The notes: a model not told the origin generated them from the letters alone. Numbered from the stretch's first letter, positions 33,315 through 42,875 are shown. The stretch: DNA of 46,570 nt from Phycisphaerales bacterium UBA1161 (GCA_002311745.1 DBZL01000007.1:1-46570); one strand, 5' to 3'. Made by a program: numbers and translations.

Positions 33315-33342
33315 TTGCCAACGGCCAAATTGGGCCGATAAT
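33315..33342 (+). promoter_or_regulatory. Predicted promoter of the fliN-like gene
   Basis: TTGCCA (33315-33320) and GATAAT (33337-33342) are 16 bp apart, the same pattern as at the EF-G-like gene. Transcription would start near 33349, about 16 nt before the ATG at 33365. Confidence 0.5.
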
Positions 33343-33364
33343 TGATTAGGCCTACGAGGAACGG

Positions 33365-33682
33365 ATGCCCGTATTGCACGCCCAGCCCCCGCCCGCATCG
33401 GCCAATCCGCTGGAGACGGAACTTGGCCGCATCCTGCACCTGGAAGTCCCCATCATCGTCAAGCTGGCCGAGCGCAAGCTCAGTGTAAATGAGGTGATGC
33501 GGCTCGGCGTGGGAGCGATCATCGAATTTTCCAAAGCCAGCGATCAGCCGCTGGAACTGATGATAAACAACAAAGTCATCGGGGTTGGGGAAACCGTTAA
33601 GGTCGGCGAGAACTTCGGCTTACGGATCACGCAGATCGGCGACATTAAGCAAATCGTCTCGGCCATGTCCGGGGGGCGCTAG
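33365..33682 (+). CDS. FliN/SpoA-domain flagellar motor switch-like protein
   Basis: The 105-aa protein has a SpoA (surface presentation of antigens) domain at about 27-100: LEVPIIVKLAERKLSVNEVM, then LGVGAIIEFSKASDQPLELMINNKVIGVGE and a closing RITQIGD. FliN forms the cytoplasmic switch ring of the flagellar motor; the same fold occurs in type III secretion (YscQ/SpaO). No other flagellar gene is in the window, which is unusual because fliN normally lies beside fliM. A GAGGA site ends 4 nt before the ATG. The N-terminal 20 residues are a Pro/Ala-rich tail. Confidence 0.85.
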   Translation: MPVLHAQPPPASANPLETELGRILHLEVPIIVKLAERKLSVNEVMRLGVGAIIEFSKASDQPLELMINNKVIGVGETVKVGENFGLRITQIGDIKQIVSAMSGGR

Positions 33683-34032
33683 GTCCATTTCTGTTGCAAG
33701 CCTTTTCCACAGCAAAGCTTAACCATCGCAGCGCAGCATTTTTCCAAAGATATTTTTCCCCCATGTCCGGAAACAGACTAGGATGGGGCGACGGGCGCTA
33801 TTCATAACTCTATTTTCACCAATAGGTTGCGTGCTTGCGCCAGGGGAGCTCCCACCCCCGTTTGGCGCGTAAGTCGTTTACTGCAATTTGTTTACAATAA
33901 AAATCCGCAAAATTTTCACCTCCCAGACCCTGTGTAGGGGAAGCTCCATTGAACCTGAGCTACTACGCCGTCGTCCAGACGGCCGTGAGGAACACTCAAG
34001 TCGTGTATGCGGAAATCATTGCGGGTTTGTCA
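33683..34032. other. 350-bp gene-free gap with a structured palindrome
   Basis: No gene is supported between the fliN-like stop and the next stop (34033, minus). The stretch is more AT-rich than its surroundings. At 33837-33868 a GCGCCA/TGGCGC inverted repeat encloses the perfect palindrome GGGAGCTCCC (33844-33853), so a small structured RNA is possible. I recognise no known RNA family here. Confidence 0.4.
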
Positions 34033-36375
34033 CTACTCCCAGACGAATCGGATTTCGGCGTATCCGGGTCGCACCGCCTCGACCGAAACGTGACGTCCGT
34101 CCCTCCTTTCCGTGACCGCATCGGAGAAATACAGGTCCACTTCGTCAGTGGTGATCGATGGGATCGCGATCACTTCCCACCATTGGTGAGCGGCGTCTGG
34201 AAAATCAACGTCTTTCGAGTAGACCGTTTCTCCTCGCGAAAGCAAGACGACGCGGACACGATGCCACCCCTCGTAGAGTGTGGTAACCCGAGGCCGAAGT
34301 TCGATCTGCCTCAGCATCGCGGGGCGGGGGAGCGCGGCCTTGAGCACCGCGGAGTACGGGTCGCCGGCGATCCAGGCTGTGTCGGGATCGTCATCGAATG
34401 CCATGTCCGGTCCCGTGGTTGGGTCGGCCATGCTGCTGGCAGTAAGCTTCAAATGAGGAGAGCGATTCATCAACCAGTCGATCGGGTGGTTCATTCCAAT
34501 CAAAGCCGCGCCCACAAGCGTCACGAAGCCCAGTACCGCCGTCCCGACGGAAAAGGGGGCTGCGAATGTCGTCGCCGGAAACTGGCGCAGCCAGTGGAAA
34601 GAGGTGGCCAGCCGCCGCACGGCCAAGAGCGATGCGCCGATCGCCAGCCCTCCCCACGCCAGGGCTCCTAGCACGTTGGCCCAATGCACTCCAATGAAAC
34701 GCACGCTGATTTGGTGGGCGCCGGGCTGGAGGGGCAGGGCAACAAAGCGTCCGGCGTTTCCGTAGGCGACTGGGCGCCCGTTGTCCCGAACCTCAAGCAC
34801 GCGCGGGTAGTAAAGAACGGGCATTTCCAGCAAAACCGGGGTTTGGCCGGCGTACCAGAAGCCGAACGATCCGCCGCGGCGGATTTCCTGCCGCATGGGC
34901 GCTGCCGACCGAAGGCCCGTCGTTGACGGGCTGGAGTTGATTTGCACCAAGCGGTCGGGCCAACTCTTGTTGTCCGGGCTGGCAGCGGACAGATTCGTCG
35001 CGGCCAGAGCGTCCGGCGCTGGTAAGTATTGATCGACGACGCTGGGCATGTCAGGCGTGGCCATTTGGATTCTGATCACGTTGGGGTCCAGGGCACGTCG
35101 TCCGGGCACGTAGGATGAGACGGCCAGGCCGATCAGGCCCAAGAGCAGAAGGATCAACGGCCCAGGGAGCCGGCGTGAGAAGAACGCGGCCAACCCGCCC
35201 GCGCACACGACCGATCCAAACAGCACGACGAACATCAGCACCCGGTAGGGAAGCTGTATGTACCAAAACACCTTCGGCAGATACTTCCAGAAATTGACGG
35301 GAGACCATGCCAAAACAAAGGCGAGAAGAAAAAGCAGAATCAGTCGAATCGTCGCGGCGCGACGCGGCGCCCCGCCGCGACGGCGGAAGAACAACCCCGC
35401 CAACGCCAGCAGCACACCCACGAGAATCGGCCAGCCCACCTGCAGGCCCAGATGGGGCGTGGTCTGGCCCTCCGGCGTATTGGTCAGCGTCGGGGCCAGG
35501 AGAATGCTCAGCGGCGTAAGCGAAATCCGCTCAAATGGGTTGAACAGGGCGCGTTCCACTCCGAGGGCGTCCAACGTGCGCATCTGCGGGACGATATACC
35601 AGAGGACCAAGAGGGCATGCAGCGCCGAAGCCAGTGTCAATCGCACCATTCGCCCCGCGAACCTTCGTGTCAGCACATAGGGCAGGAAAAACGGCACTGC
35701 AAATAGGACGGCGTAAAGATAGGTGATGTTGTGGGCCAGAACGATCAGCGCCCAGGAAGCCGCGCAAAGCGCGATGTACCGCCATGGCGGCGACGCCAGG
35801 GCTCTGAGGGTGAAGTAGTAGGCCACCGGCAGAAGGCCGAATGCAACCATCTCCGCATACGCGCCCCGCGCGTTGAGGTCTGTCATCAGGTACGGCGCAC
35901 AAAGAAAAATCGCGCCGGCCACGACGGAAGCCGCGTAATGCCTCCAGAGGCAGTAGGCCAAGCGCTGGGTGAAGATGCCGGCGGCAACAAGGATTACCAG
36001 CGACACGATCTTCCATGCCGAGTATGGGTCCAGGCCCAGCAGCGCGCACAGCGAGCCGGCAGCGGTGTAGGGAAAGTTGCCGTAGTACTGGAAGAGCGGG
36101 TAACGCAGGCCGTCGTTCAGGCTCGGCGCCACCCGCACGGGGAATTGCCCCTCCCGCAGCGCTTTGCCCGCATCAACGATTCCGCCCATGACCCACACCA
36201 GGTCACCCGCGGGACGGAACTTGGCCGCGCGATACGGCCAGAGCATTCCCAAGGCGATCAACACATAGAGCAGCAGCGGCCCTACAACACAGGCGCCCCG
36301 CCGCGATGTGCGGATCGGCGCATCGTGCGGCGACTTGAAGGTTCTCTCCGCCAAGAATGCAACCCAATCCGGCAT
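34033..36375 (-). CDS. Large polytopic membrane protein (YfhO/PTPS-related type) with discoidin-like C-terminus
   Basis: The 780-aa protein has about a dozen membrane helices from residue 25 to about 430. They are interspersed with loops such as LNDGLRYPLFQYYGNFPYTA and LVLAWSPVNFWKYLPKVFWY, a style found in the membrane families annotated as 6-pyruvoyl-tetrahydropterin-synthase-related or YfhO. A soluble region then carries PVLYYPRVLEVRDNGRPV, two more helices follow near 565-640, and the last 140 residues resemble an F5/8 type C (discoidin-like) domain (MAFDDDPDTAWIAGD). Such proteins may handle polyprenyl-linked sugars, but no activity is proven. The ATG at 36375 is clear. The gap to mgtA upstream is 184 bp with no gene. 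Confidence 0.75.
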   Translation of the reverse strand: MPDWVAFLAERTFKSPHDAPIRTSRRGACVVGPLLLYVLIALGMLWPYRAAKFRPAGDLVWVMGGIVDAGKALREGQFPVRVAPSLNDGLRYPLFQYYGNFPYTAAGSLCALLGLDPYSAWKIVSLVILVAAGIFTQRLAYCLWRHYAASVVAGAIFLCAPYLMTDLNARGAYAEMVAFGLLPVAYYFTLRALASPPWRYIALCAASWALIVLAHNITYLYAVLFAVPFFLPYVLTRRFAGRMVRLTLASALHALLVLWYIVPQMRTLDALGVERALFNPFERISLTPLSILLAPTLTNTPEGQTTPHLGLQVGWPILVGVLLALAGLFFRRRGGAPRRAATIRLILLFLLAFVLAWSPVNFWKYLPKVFWYIQLPYRVLMFVVLFGSVVCAGGLAAFFSRRLPGPLILLLLGLIGLAVSSYVPGRRALDPNVIRIQMATPDMPSVVDQYLPAPDALAATNLSAASPDNKSWPDRLVQINSSPSTTGLRSAAPMRQEIRRGGSFGFWYAGQTPVLLEMPVLYYPRVLEVRDNGRPVAYGNAGRFVALPLQPGAHQISVRFIGVHWANVLGALAWGGLAIGASLLAVRRLATSFHWLRQFPATTFAAPFSVGTAVLGFVTLVGAALIGMNHPIDWLMNRSPHLKLTASSMADPTTGPDMAFDDDPDTAWIAGDPYSAVLKAALPRPAMLRQIELRPRVTTLYEGWHRVRVVLLSRGETVYSKDVDFPDAAHQWWEVIAIPSITTDEVDLYFSDAVTERRDGRHVSVEAVRPGYAEIRFVWE

Positions 36376-36559
36376 GATCGATCCGTCGCCGGAGCGTAAT
36401 GGAGAACGCCCCAGCCGGCAACAGGTTATCGCTTTTGAGGGAGCCGGAAGAGGGACGCCCGTTATCCGCCGAAGAGCGGTGGGGCGCTGCGCGAGAAAGT
36501 AGAGCTCAATCTCGATCTTGGGGGCCGCGTGCAGCGTTGGAGCCGCACGCAGCGCGCGT

Positions 36560-39271
36560 CTAAATCCAGAATTTGCGGACCAGCCAGATCTTCACGGCCT
36601 GGGTGAGCATCACATAAATCAATAGCGTGAGCAGAATCAGGAGCCAGTAAAGATGAGGTAGCGGGACGAATCCCAGCCAGGGGCCCAGGGGGGAGACCGG
36701 CAGCCAGGCGCCGATCATCATGATCAGGATGGAGGTGAGGATCAGCGGGGTGCTGGCGCGGCTCTGCAAGAACGGAATTTTGTTGGTGCGGATGACGTGA
36801 ATGATGAGGGTCTGCGTCAGGAGCGATTCGACGAACCAGCCGGTCTGGAAGAGATGGGCGGCGAAGGTGGAATCGGGATTGTCCAGCGTGGCTTTGGCGA
36901 ACATTTTGGCCAGGCCATGGGGCGCGGCCAGGGCCAGGTTGGAACACTTGAACAGGAACCACATCATGAAGTACGTGGTGTAATCGAAGATGGAGCTGCA
37001 GGGGCCGATGAAGAGAATGAAGCGTGTGATCTCGCCCATGGACCAGGGGCGGGGCTTGGTGACCAGCTCGGGATCGACCTCATCGGTGGGGATGGGGACC
37101 TGGGAGAAATCGTAGAGCAGGTTGTTGGTGAGGATTTGCAGGGGGGCCATGGGCAGGAAGGGGAGCCAGATGCTGGCGCCCAGGACGGAGAACATGTTGC
37201 CGAAGTTGGAGCTGGCGCCCATGCGGACGTACTTGATGATGTTGGCGAAGACTTTGCGGCCTTCGAGGACGCCTTCCTCGAGGACCATGAGGCTTTTTTC
37301 GAGGAGGATGGCGTCGGCGGCCTCGCGGGCGATGTCGACGGCGGTGTCGACGGAGATGCCGACATCGGCGGCGCGGAGGGCGGGGGAATCGTTGATTCCG
37401 TCGCCGAGGAATCCGACGACGTGCTTCTTGCTTTGCAGGGCGCGGATGATGCGTTGCTTGTGAGCGGGTGAGAGTCGCACGAAAAGGGTGGTTTTTTCGG
37501 CGGAGTCGGCCAGGTCGGGGTCGCTCATGGCCTCGACCTGCGGGCCGGTGAGGACGTGCTCGAGGGAGAGGCCGACTTCTTTGCAGATTTTTCGGGAGAC
37601 CAATTCGTTGTCGCCGGTGAGGACCTTGACGGCGATGCCGTGCTTGTTCAGGGCGGTGATGGCGGGGGCGGTGGAATCCTTGGGCGGATCGAGGAAGGCG
37701 ACGTAACCCTTGAGGATGAGTTCGTGTTCGTCGTCGCGGCCGTAGGCGGCCTTGGGGTCGCAATCGCGGTAGGCGATGGCCAAGACGCGGAAGCCGTCGG
37801 CGGACAAATGATCGCATTCCTCCTTCAGCTCCTCCAAGAGGAGCGGGTCCATCGGATAGATGCGCTCCTCGAGCTCGAACTGGGTGCATCGGTCGAAGAC
37901 GGATTCGGGAGCGCCCTTGCAGATGAGGCGGCGTTTGGCATCGGGGGTGGACACCACGACGGACATCATCTTGCGGGTGAAGTCGAAGGGGATCTCGTCA
38001 ACCTTGGAATATTCGGCAATGGAGATGTCGTGGTGGACCTCCTGGTGCTGGAGCACGGCGCGGTCGAGCACGTTTTTAAGACCGGTCTGGAAGTGGCTGT
38101 TGAGGAAGGCCATTTGCAGGACGCCGGCGTCGTCGTTGCGGGCCACGTCGCAGTGCTGTTCGAGGATGACGTGGTCCTGGGTGAGAGTGCCGGTTTTGTC
38201 GGTGCAGAGCACGTCCATGGCGCCCAGGTTCTGGATGGAGTTGAGGCGTTTGACGATGACCTTTTTGCGAGACATGAGCATGGCGCCTTTGGAGAGGCAG
38301 ACGCTCACGATCATGGGGAGCATTTCGGGGGTGAGTCCGACGGCGACGGCCAGGGCGAACAAAAACGACTCGCCCCATCGGTGCTTGCTGATGCCGTTGA
38401 TCAGGAAGACCAACGGGACCATGACGGCCATGAACTTGAGCATGAGCCAGGTGAAGGCGGAGATGCCCTTGTCGAAACTGGTGGGAGGGGGCCCGGTGGC
38501 GACGGCGCTGGCCATGGTGCCCAAATAGGTCTTGAGTCCGGTCTCGACGACCAGGGCCGTGGCCGAGCCGCTTTCGACGCTGGTGCCCAGGTAACAGAGG
38601 TTCTTCAGCTCGAGGGGCATCTTGCCGTCGAGGTTTTCCGGGGCGTCGAATTTTTCGACGGGGAAGGACTCGCCGGTGAGGCTGGCCTGGATCATGAACA
38701 GGTCTTTGCAGGAGAGGATGCGGAGGTCGGCGGGGATCATGTCGCCGGCGGCGAGCTTGACTACGTCGCCGGGGACCAGCTCGCCCAGGGGGATTTCGCG
38801 GGGTTGGCCGTCGCGGAGGACGGTGGCGGTGACGCGGATCATGGCCTTGAGCTTGGCGGCGGCGGCATCGGCCCGCGCTTCCTGAATGAAGCGCAGGGAC
38901 ACGCCCAGGACGACCATCATCACCATGAGGATGCCGCCGACGACGTCGGAAGTGCCGCCGGCCGTGGCGAAGGAAATGATCGCCAGCACGGACAGGAGAA
39001 CGACCAGGGGGTTGAGACAAGCCTTGATGAAGAGCCGTAGGCGTGGGAAGCGTGTTTCGTGGATGACGACGTTGGGTCCGTATTCTTCGAGGCGGCGTTG
39101 GGCTTCTTCTTCGCTGAGGCCGTCGGGAGCGGTCTGCAACTCAGCCAGGGCGGCCGGCGGCGTTGCCCCCGCGGCGCGCGTCAGGCGGGGCGAAACCTGG
39201 ATGGGAGCGGCGGCGCGCTTGATCGCCAGGAGGATGTTGCGGGGAAGAATGGAGGCGGGAATGAGCGCCAT
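36560..39271 (-). CDS. mgtA: Mg2+-importing P-type ATPase (MgtA/MgtB type)
   Basis: The 903-aa protein is a P-type ATPase of the magnesium importer group (IIIB). It has TGES (199-202), GLTPEMLP (312-319) in helix 4, the phosphorylated Asp358 in DKTGTLT, and GDGINDSPAL in the P domain. The C-terminal helices include SNFGNMFSVLGASIWLPFLPM and DEVDPELVTKPRPW, both typical of MgtA. It should import Mg2+ down its gradient at the cost of ATP. No mgtC gene or obvious Mg2+-sensing leader is seen. The space upstream holds an inverted REP pair, and the upstream gene encodes the dehydrogenase. Confidence 0.93.
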   Translation of the reverse strand: MALIPASILPRNILLAIKRAAAPIQVSPRLTRAAGATPPAALAELQTAPDGLSEEEAQRRLEEYGPNVVIHETRFPRLRLFIKACLNPLVVLLSVLAIISFATAGGTSDVVGGILMVMMVVLGVSLRFIQEARADAAAAKLKAMIRVTATVLRDGQPREIPLGELVPGDVVKLAAGDMIPADLRILSCKDLFMIQASLTGESFPVEKFDAPENLDGKMPLELKNLCYLGTSVESGSATALVVETGLKTYLGTMASAVATGPPPTSFDKGISAFTWLMLKFMAVMVPLVFLINGISKHRWGESFLFALAVAVGLTPEMLPMIVSVCLSKGAMLMSRKKVIVKRLNSIQNLGAMDVLCTDKTGTLTQDHVILEQHCDVARNDDAGVLQMAFLNSHFQTGLKNVLDRAVLQHQEVHHDISIAEYSKVDEIPFDFTRKMMSVVVSTPDAKRRLICKGAPESVFDRCTQFELEERIYPMDPLLLEELKEECDHLSADGFRVLAIAYRDCDPKAAYGRDDEHELILKGYVAFLDPPKDSTAPAITALNKHGIAVKVLTGDNELVSRKICKEVGLSLEHVLTGPQVEAMSDPDLADSAEKTTLFVRLSPAHKQRIIRALQSKKHVVGFLGDGINDSPALRAADVGISVDTAVDIAREAADAILLEKSLMVLEEGVLEGRKVFANIIKYVRMGASSNFGNMFSVLGASIWLPFLPMAPLQILTNNLLYDFSQVPIPTDEVDPELVTKPRPWSMGEITRFILFIGPCSSIFDYTTYFMMWFLFKCSNLALAAPHGLAKMFAKATLDNPDSTFAAHLFQTGWFVESLLTQTLIIHVIRTNKIPFLQSRASTPLILTSILIMMIGAWLPVSPLGPWLGFVPLPHLYWLLILLTLLIYVMLTQAVKIWLVRKFWI

Positions 39272-39309
39272 GAGATAGTTGCCCGGTGGTTATGGGCCGT
39301 GGCCGCCTT

Positions 39310-39390
39310 ATAGCCGCGGGCGGCAGCCCGCGGAGGAATCCGAAACACCAACGCGTGGTGAAAAGTCCGCGGGCTGCCGCCCGCGGCTAT
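39310..39390. repeat. Inverted REP pair between gdh-like gene and mgtA
   Basis: Two REP elements face each other: 39310-39334 and 39366-39390, perfect over 25 bp, with about 31 bp between. Each arm contains the CCGCGGGC-GGCA-GCCCGCGG palindrome. The same arms occur at 9969-10054 and, slightly changed, around the RAYT gene. Confidence 0.88.
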
Positions 39391-39418
39391 TAAATTGCGA
39401 CTGGCGGCTAAAAGTAGC

Positions 39419-40696
39419 TTAAGGGAATAAGCCTTTCAACTGGCAGGCTTCGGCGACGCGGCTGAGGGCGATGGTGTAGGCGGCGGTGCGGTAGTCGCAG
39501 TCGGCTTCATCCGCCTTGGCGTTCACGGCGGCGAAGGCGCGTTCCATGATTTTTTGCAGCTCGTCCTGCACCTGCTTGGCGGACCAGAAGAAATTCTGCA
39601 GGCCCTGGACCCATTCGAAATAGCTGACGGTGACGCCGCCGGCGTTGGCCAGGATGTCGGGCAGGACGGTGACGCCGCGGTCGCGGAGGATTTCATCGGC
39701 CTGCGGAGTGGTGGGGCCGTTGGCGGCTTCGACGAGGGTGTGGGCCTTGATCTGCGGAGCGATGGTCTCGGTCACGGCGTTTTCGGTGGCGGCGGGGATG
39801 AGGACGTCGCAATCGCAAGTGAGGAGCTCATCGTTGGTGATGGCTTCGCCGTCGGGGTAGTCGGCCATGTCGCCGCGTTGGCGGTAGTAGACGCCAAGGT
39901 GATCGACGTCGACGCCGTGTTCGTTGTAGATGCCGCTCTTGCGTTGGGAGACGGCGATGATGATGGCGCCGCGTTCTTCGAGGAGGCGGGCGGCGTGGAA
40001 GCCGACGTTGCCGAAGCCCTGGATGGCGATGCGAGCGCCGTCGAGGGTTTTGTTTTGGGTGGCCAGAAATGCGCGCAAGACGTTCATGACGCCGCGGCCG
40101 GTGGCCTCCAGACGTCCGACGGAACCGCCCAGGTTCACCGGCTTGCCGGTGACGACGCTCAGTTCCTGGTGACCGACCATCATGCTGTAGGTGTCGAGGA
40201 ACCAACTCATGACCTGGGCATCGGTGCCCACGTCGGGGGCGGGGATGTCGTGAAACGGGCCGATGATGGGGAGGATTTCGCTGACATATCGGCGGGTGAG
40301 GCGTTCCTTCTCACCGGGAGAAAGGACGTGCGGATCGCAGACGACGCCGCCCTTGGCCCCGCCGAAGGGCAGATCGACCAGGGCGTTTTTCCAGGTTTGC
40401 AGCATGGCCAGAGCCATGACTTCGTCCTGATTGACGGCGGTGTCGTAGCGGATGCCGCCCTTGAACGGACCGCGAGCGTTGTTGTGCTGGGCGCGGTAGC
40501 CGGTGAAGACCTGGATGCGGCCGTCATCCATACGCACCGGACAGGAAACGGTCAGGACGCGCTTGGGCGAGGAAAGGACCTGACGCCAAATCGGATCGAG
40601 GTCCATGGTCTGATAGACGCGGTCGAAATAGAGATGAGCGTTCTGCCAGAATTGGGAGTGCTCGGGCTTGGCGCGAAGGAGGTCGGTGGTGGACAT
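39419..40696 (-). CDS. Glu/Leu/Phe/Val dehydrogenase family protein
   Basis: The 425-aa enzyme is an amino-acid dehydrogenase that interconverts an amino acid and its 2-oxo acid plus ammonia with NAD(P). The catalytic region GPFKGGIRY, VDLPFGGAKGGV (active Lys) and the segment APDVGTDAQVMSWFLDTYS are clear. The Rossmann motif is GFGNVGFHAA (around 230). Length and motifs fit glutamate dehydrogenase of the GdhA2 type, which is most likely, but the family includes Leu/Phe/Val enzymes. The ATG is 9 bp after a TATAAA sequence on the same strand, and a perfect 36-bp family A hairpin lies immediately upstream. Confidence 0.92.
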   Translation of the reverse strand: MSTTDLLRAKPEHSQFWQNAHLYFDRVYQTMDLDPIWRQVLSSPKRVLTVSCPVRMDDGRIQVFTGYRAQHNNARGPFKGGIRYDTAVNQDEVMALAMLQTWKNALVDLPFGGAKGGVVCDPHVLSPGEKERLTRRYVSEILPIIGPFHDIPAPDVGTDAQVMSWFLDTYSMMVGHQELSVVTGKPVNLGGSVGRLEATGRGVMNVLRAFLATQNKTLDGARIAIQGFGNVGFHAARLLEERGAIIIAVSQRKSGIYNEHGVDVDHLGVYYRQRGDMADYPDGEAITNDELLTCDCDVLIPAATENAVTETIAPQIKAHTLVEAANGPTTPQADEILRDRGVTVLPDILANAGGVTVSYFEWVQGLQNFFWSAKQVQDELQKIMERAFAAVNAKADEADCDYRTAAYTIALSRVAEACQLKGLFP

Positions 40697-40714
40697 GAGG
40701 AGATTTTATAACGG

Positions 40715-40799
40715 AAATGACGAATGATGAATGACGAATGACGAATGAAATTTCGCGGCCATTTTTCATTCGTCATTCGTCATTCATCATTCGTCATTT
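40715..40799. repeat. Heptamer repeat family A, perfect 36-bp inverted repeat
   Basis: The left arm 40715-40750 and the right arm 40764-40799 are exact reverse complements over 36 bp, with a 13-bp loop. Units are AATGACG with one AATGATG. The hairpin fills almost the whole gap between the ABC permease stop (40809) and the dehydrogenase start (40696), both on the minus strand. Confidence 0.95.
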
Positions 40800-40808
40800 A
40801 TCCAGGTT

Positions 40809-42875
40809 TTACCTGGATTGCTTGCGGATCGTCATGTCGAAATTGGTGACCATGGACCTGTACATGGACCAGACGGCGGCGGCGTAGGCGGCCAGGACGA
40901 TGGCGCACACGACGAAGGCGGTGAGGCGGGCGGCGGCGGGGTCGGCGTCGGGAATCGTGGGATCGAACGCCCGGCCGCCGAAATCGTAGGGGTCGATCAG
41001 CAGGGTCAGCAGGGTGAAGGGGCTGAAGACGCCGATGGCGACGGAGAAATCGGGCGGGAGGGCGCGGCTGTTGAGGATGCTGTAGCCGCACCAGCCCAAA
41101 GCGGCGCAGGCGCCGGCGATGATGCCGACGCTGCTCATCACCGCGCGGACGGTGGTTTGGCAGCGCAGGGACAAGTGCATGCCCAGGATGGCCGCAAAGG
41201 CGCAGACGATGATCAGCATCGCCGGCATCAGGAGGATCGCTTCGGGAAAGACGATCCATTGGAATGAGTTGTCGCCCATGGCCAGCCAGCGCAACAGGTC
41301 GTGGCCGATGAACAGCAGGCTGCCGGCGACGGGGACGGCCAAAAGGGGCAGGACGAAGCTGACCAAGCCGCGGAGCTTGCCCCAAATGTAATAGCGGCTG
41401 GTGATGGGGGTGCTGAGCAGGAGGTCGATGGTTCCGTCTTCCTTTTCGCGGGTGACGGTGGAGGCGGCGGCGTTGGTGATGATGAGCAGGATGACGGAGA
41501 ATTCCAAAAGCGTGATGCCCAGGAGCCAGGTGCGTGTCTGGGCGGAGGAGAGCTGGCGGGGGTAGTCCAGGAGATCGATCTGGGTGATGGCGCCGCCGGG
41601 GCCCTGGGTGAAGTCTTTGACCTCGTATTTGCCGGCAAGGTCTTGGAGGACGGCGTCGCGGTCGGCGATTTTGACTTGCACGGCGGCGTCGACGGGGAGG
41701 TCCTGCTTGTTGTCGCCGTCGATGAAGAGGGTGTTGCGGGCGGGGTCGTAGCCGTGATCGATGTACTGCCGGGGCGTGGTTTGGGTGCAGTGCATGACCA
41801 GGAGGACGACGGCGCCGACCAGGCCGACGGCGATGAAGCTGTAGCGAAGGATGAAGGCGCGTGCGGCGGAGGCCTTGGTTTTGGCTTCGCGCCAGGCGAT
41901 GGGGTTGTGCCAGACGGAGCGCGGCTTGCGCGAGCGGCCGGCAAAGGGGAAAAGCTTTTGGATCAGGAACGTCTTGACGCTGGTGGTGGATTGTGCCAGG
42001 CGACGAAGCAGAAGGATGGAGGGCAGCACCATCGCCAGGCTGGCCAGGAACATGAAACAGAAGTAGAAGGTGGCGGGGCTGGTCCAGTACCAGGCCAGGG
42101 GCCAGGACTGATAGACGGGGGGCAGATCGGCCAGGTTCGGGGGGAGATAGCTCTTGTCGTTGAAGATGACGCGCAGGGCCAGGAACGGATGCAGGCCGGT
42201 GAACCAACTGGTGGCGCTACGCTGGGCGTTGCCGCTGAGGTCGGTGTAGCGGAGGTGGAAGAAATCGGCCTGGTCCAGGAGCATGAGGCCGATGAGATAG
42301 ATCACGATGAACAGATAAAAGCTGAAGATGGTGCGGCGGGTGCCGACCTTGAAGGTGGCGATGGCCATGGCCATGGCGCCGGTGACGCAAGCGGTGGCGG
42401 CGGCGATGAGGAAGCTGTAGAGGATGCTCTTGATGGCCACGCCGCCGAAGATTTGGGTGATGGCGAAGACGGGGATGCCGCTGATGAGCAGGGCGATGAC
42501 GAAGAAGACGCGGCTGGTGAGCGAACCCAGGACGATCTGGGCGTTGGTCAGGGGGGTGGCCAGGAGGACATCGTAGGTTTGGCTGTCCCTTTCCTGGGTG
42601 ATGGCGCCGGCGGTGAAGATGGGGGAGAGAAGTGCGACCAGGCCGAGTTGCAGATAGGACATGTACTGAAAGACCTGGGCGGAGGTTCTGGTAAGGGCGG
42701 CCAAGTCGCCGGAGTTGGAGCCGGCGCTGCTGAACAGGACGAGGGCGACGAGCAGGCCGAGGTAGCCGCAGCGGATGAGCAGGTCGCGGCGGCGTCTGCC
42801 GCCGGCCTCGACGACGCGGCGGAGAATCGGATTGCCGGGAAGCAGCCGCCAGAGATAGTCAGCAATGCCGAGCAT
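40809..42875 (-). CDS. ABC-2 type permease, two permease units fused
   Basis: The 688-aa membrane protein looks like two ABC-2 permeases in tandem. The first half has SPIFTAGAITQERDSQTYDVLLATPLTNAQIV; the second has ASTVTREKEDGTIDLLLSTPITSRYYIWGKL. This E...TxxxLLxTP segment is the ABC-2 hallmark, and each half should have about six helices. Two permease units in one chain would satisfy the usual dimer. It works with the ATPase encoded just upstream. The start MLGIADYLW at 42875 is chosen; the in-frame extension upstream (LVASCWLLVAG...) is translation of repeat family C and not genuine protein. Confidence 0.85.
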   Translation of the reverse strand: MLGIADYLWRLLPGNPILRRVVEAGGRRRRDLLIRCGYLGLLVALVLFSSAGSNSGDLAALTRTSAQVFQYMSYLQLGLVALLSPIFTAGAITQERDSQTYDVLLATPLTNAQIVLGSLTSRVFFVIALLISGIPVFAITQIFGGVAIKSILYSFLIAAATACVTGAMAMAIATFKVGTRRTIFSFYLFIVIYLIGLMLLDQADFFHLRYTDLSGNAQRSATSWFTGLHPFLALRVIFNDKSYLPPNLADLPPVYQSWPLAWYWTSPATFYFCFMFLASLAMVLPSILLLRRLAQSTTSVKTFLIQKLFPFAGRSRKPRSVWHNPIAWREAKTKASAARAFILRYSFIAVGLVGAVVLLVMHCTQTTPRQYIDHGYDPARNTLFIDGDNKQDLPVDAAVQVKIADRDAVLQDLAGKYEVKDFTQGPGGAITQIDLLDYPRQLSSAQTRTWLLGITLLEFSVILLIITNAAASTVTREKEDGTIDLLLSTPITSRYYIWGKLRGLVSFVLPLLAVPVAGSLLFIGHDLLRWLAMGDNSFQWIVFPEAILLMPAMLIIVCAFAAILGMHLSLRCQTTVRAVMSSVGIIAGACAALGWCGYSILNSRALPPDFSVAIGVFSPFTLLTLLIDPYDFGGRAFDPTIPDADPAAARLTAFVVCAIVLAAYAAAVWSMYRSMVTNFDMTIRKQSR

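Noticed and set aside
31954..33321. 455-residue minus-strand frame starting with an ISNFKSQISDF-like stretch
   Set aside because: Antisense to fabF; its N-terminal repeats are the translation of heptamer family B.
33949..34671. 240-residue plus-strand frame after the fliN-like gene
   Set aside because: Most of it is antisense to the polytopic membrane protein gene; it has no motif and no ribosome-binding site.
37556..39040. 494-residue plus-strand frame rich in Gly, Asp, Glu and Val
   Set aside because: Antisense to mgtA, which has all P-type ATPase motifs.
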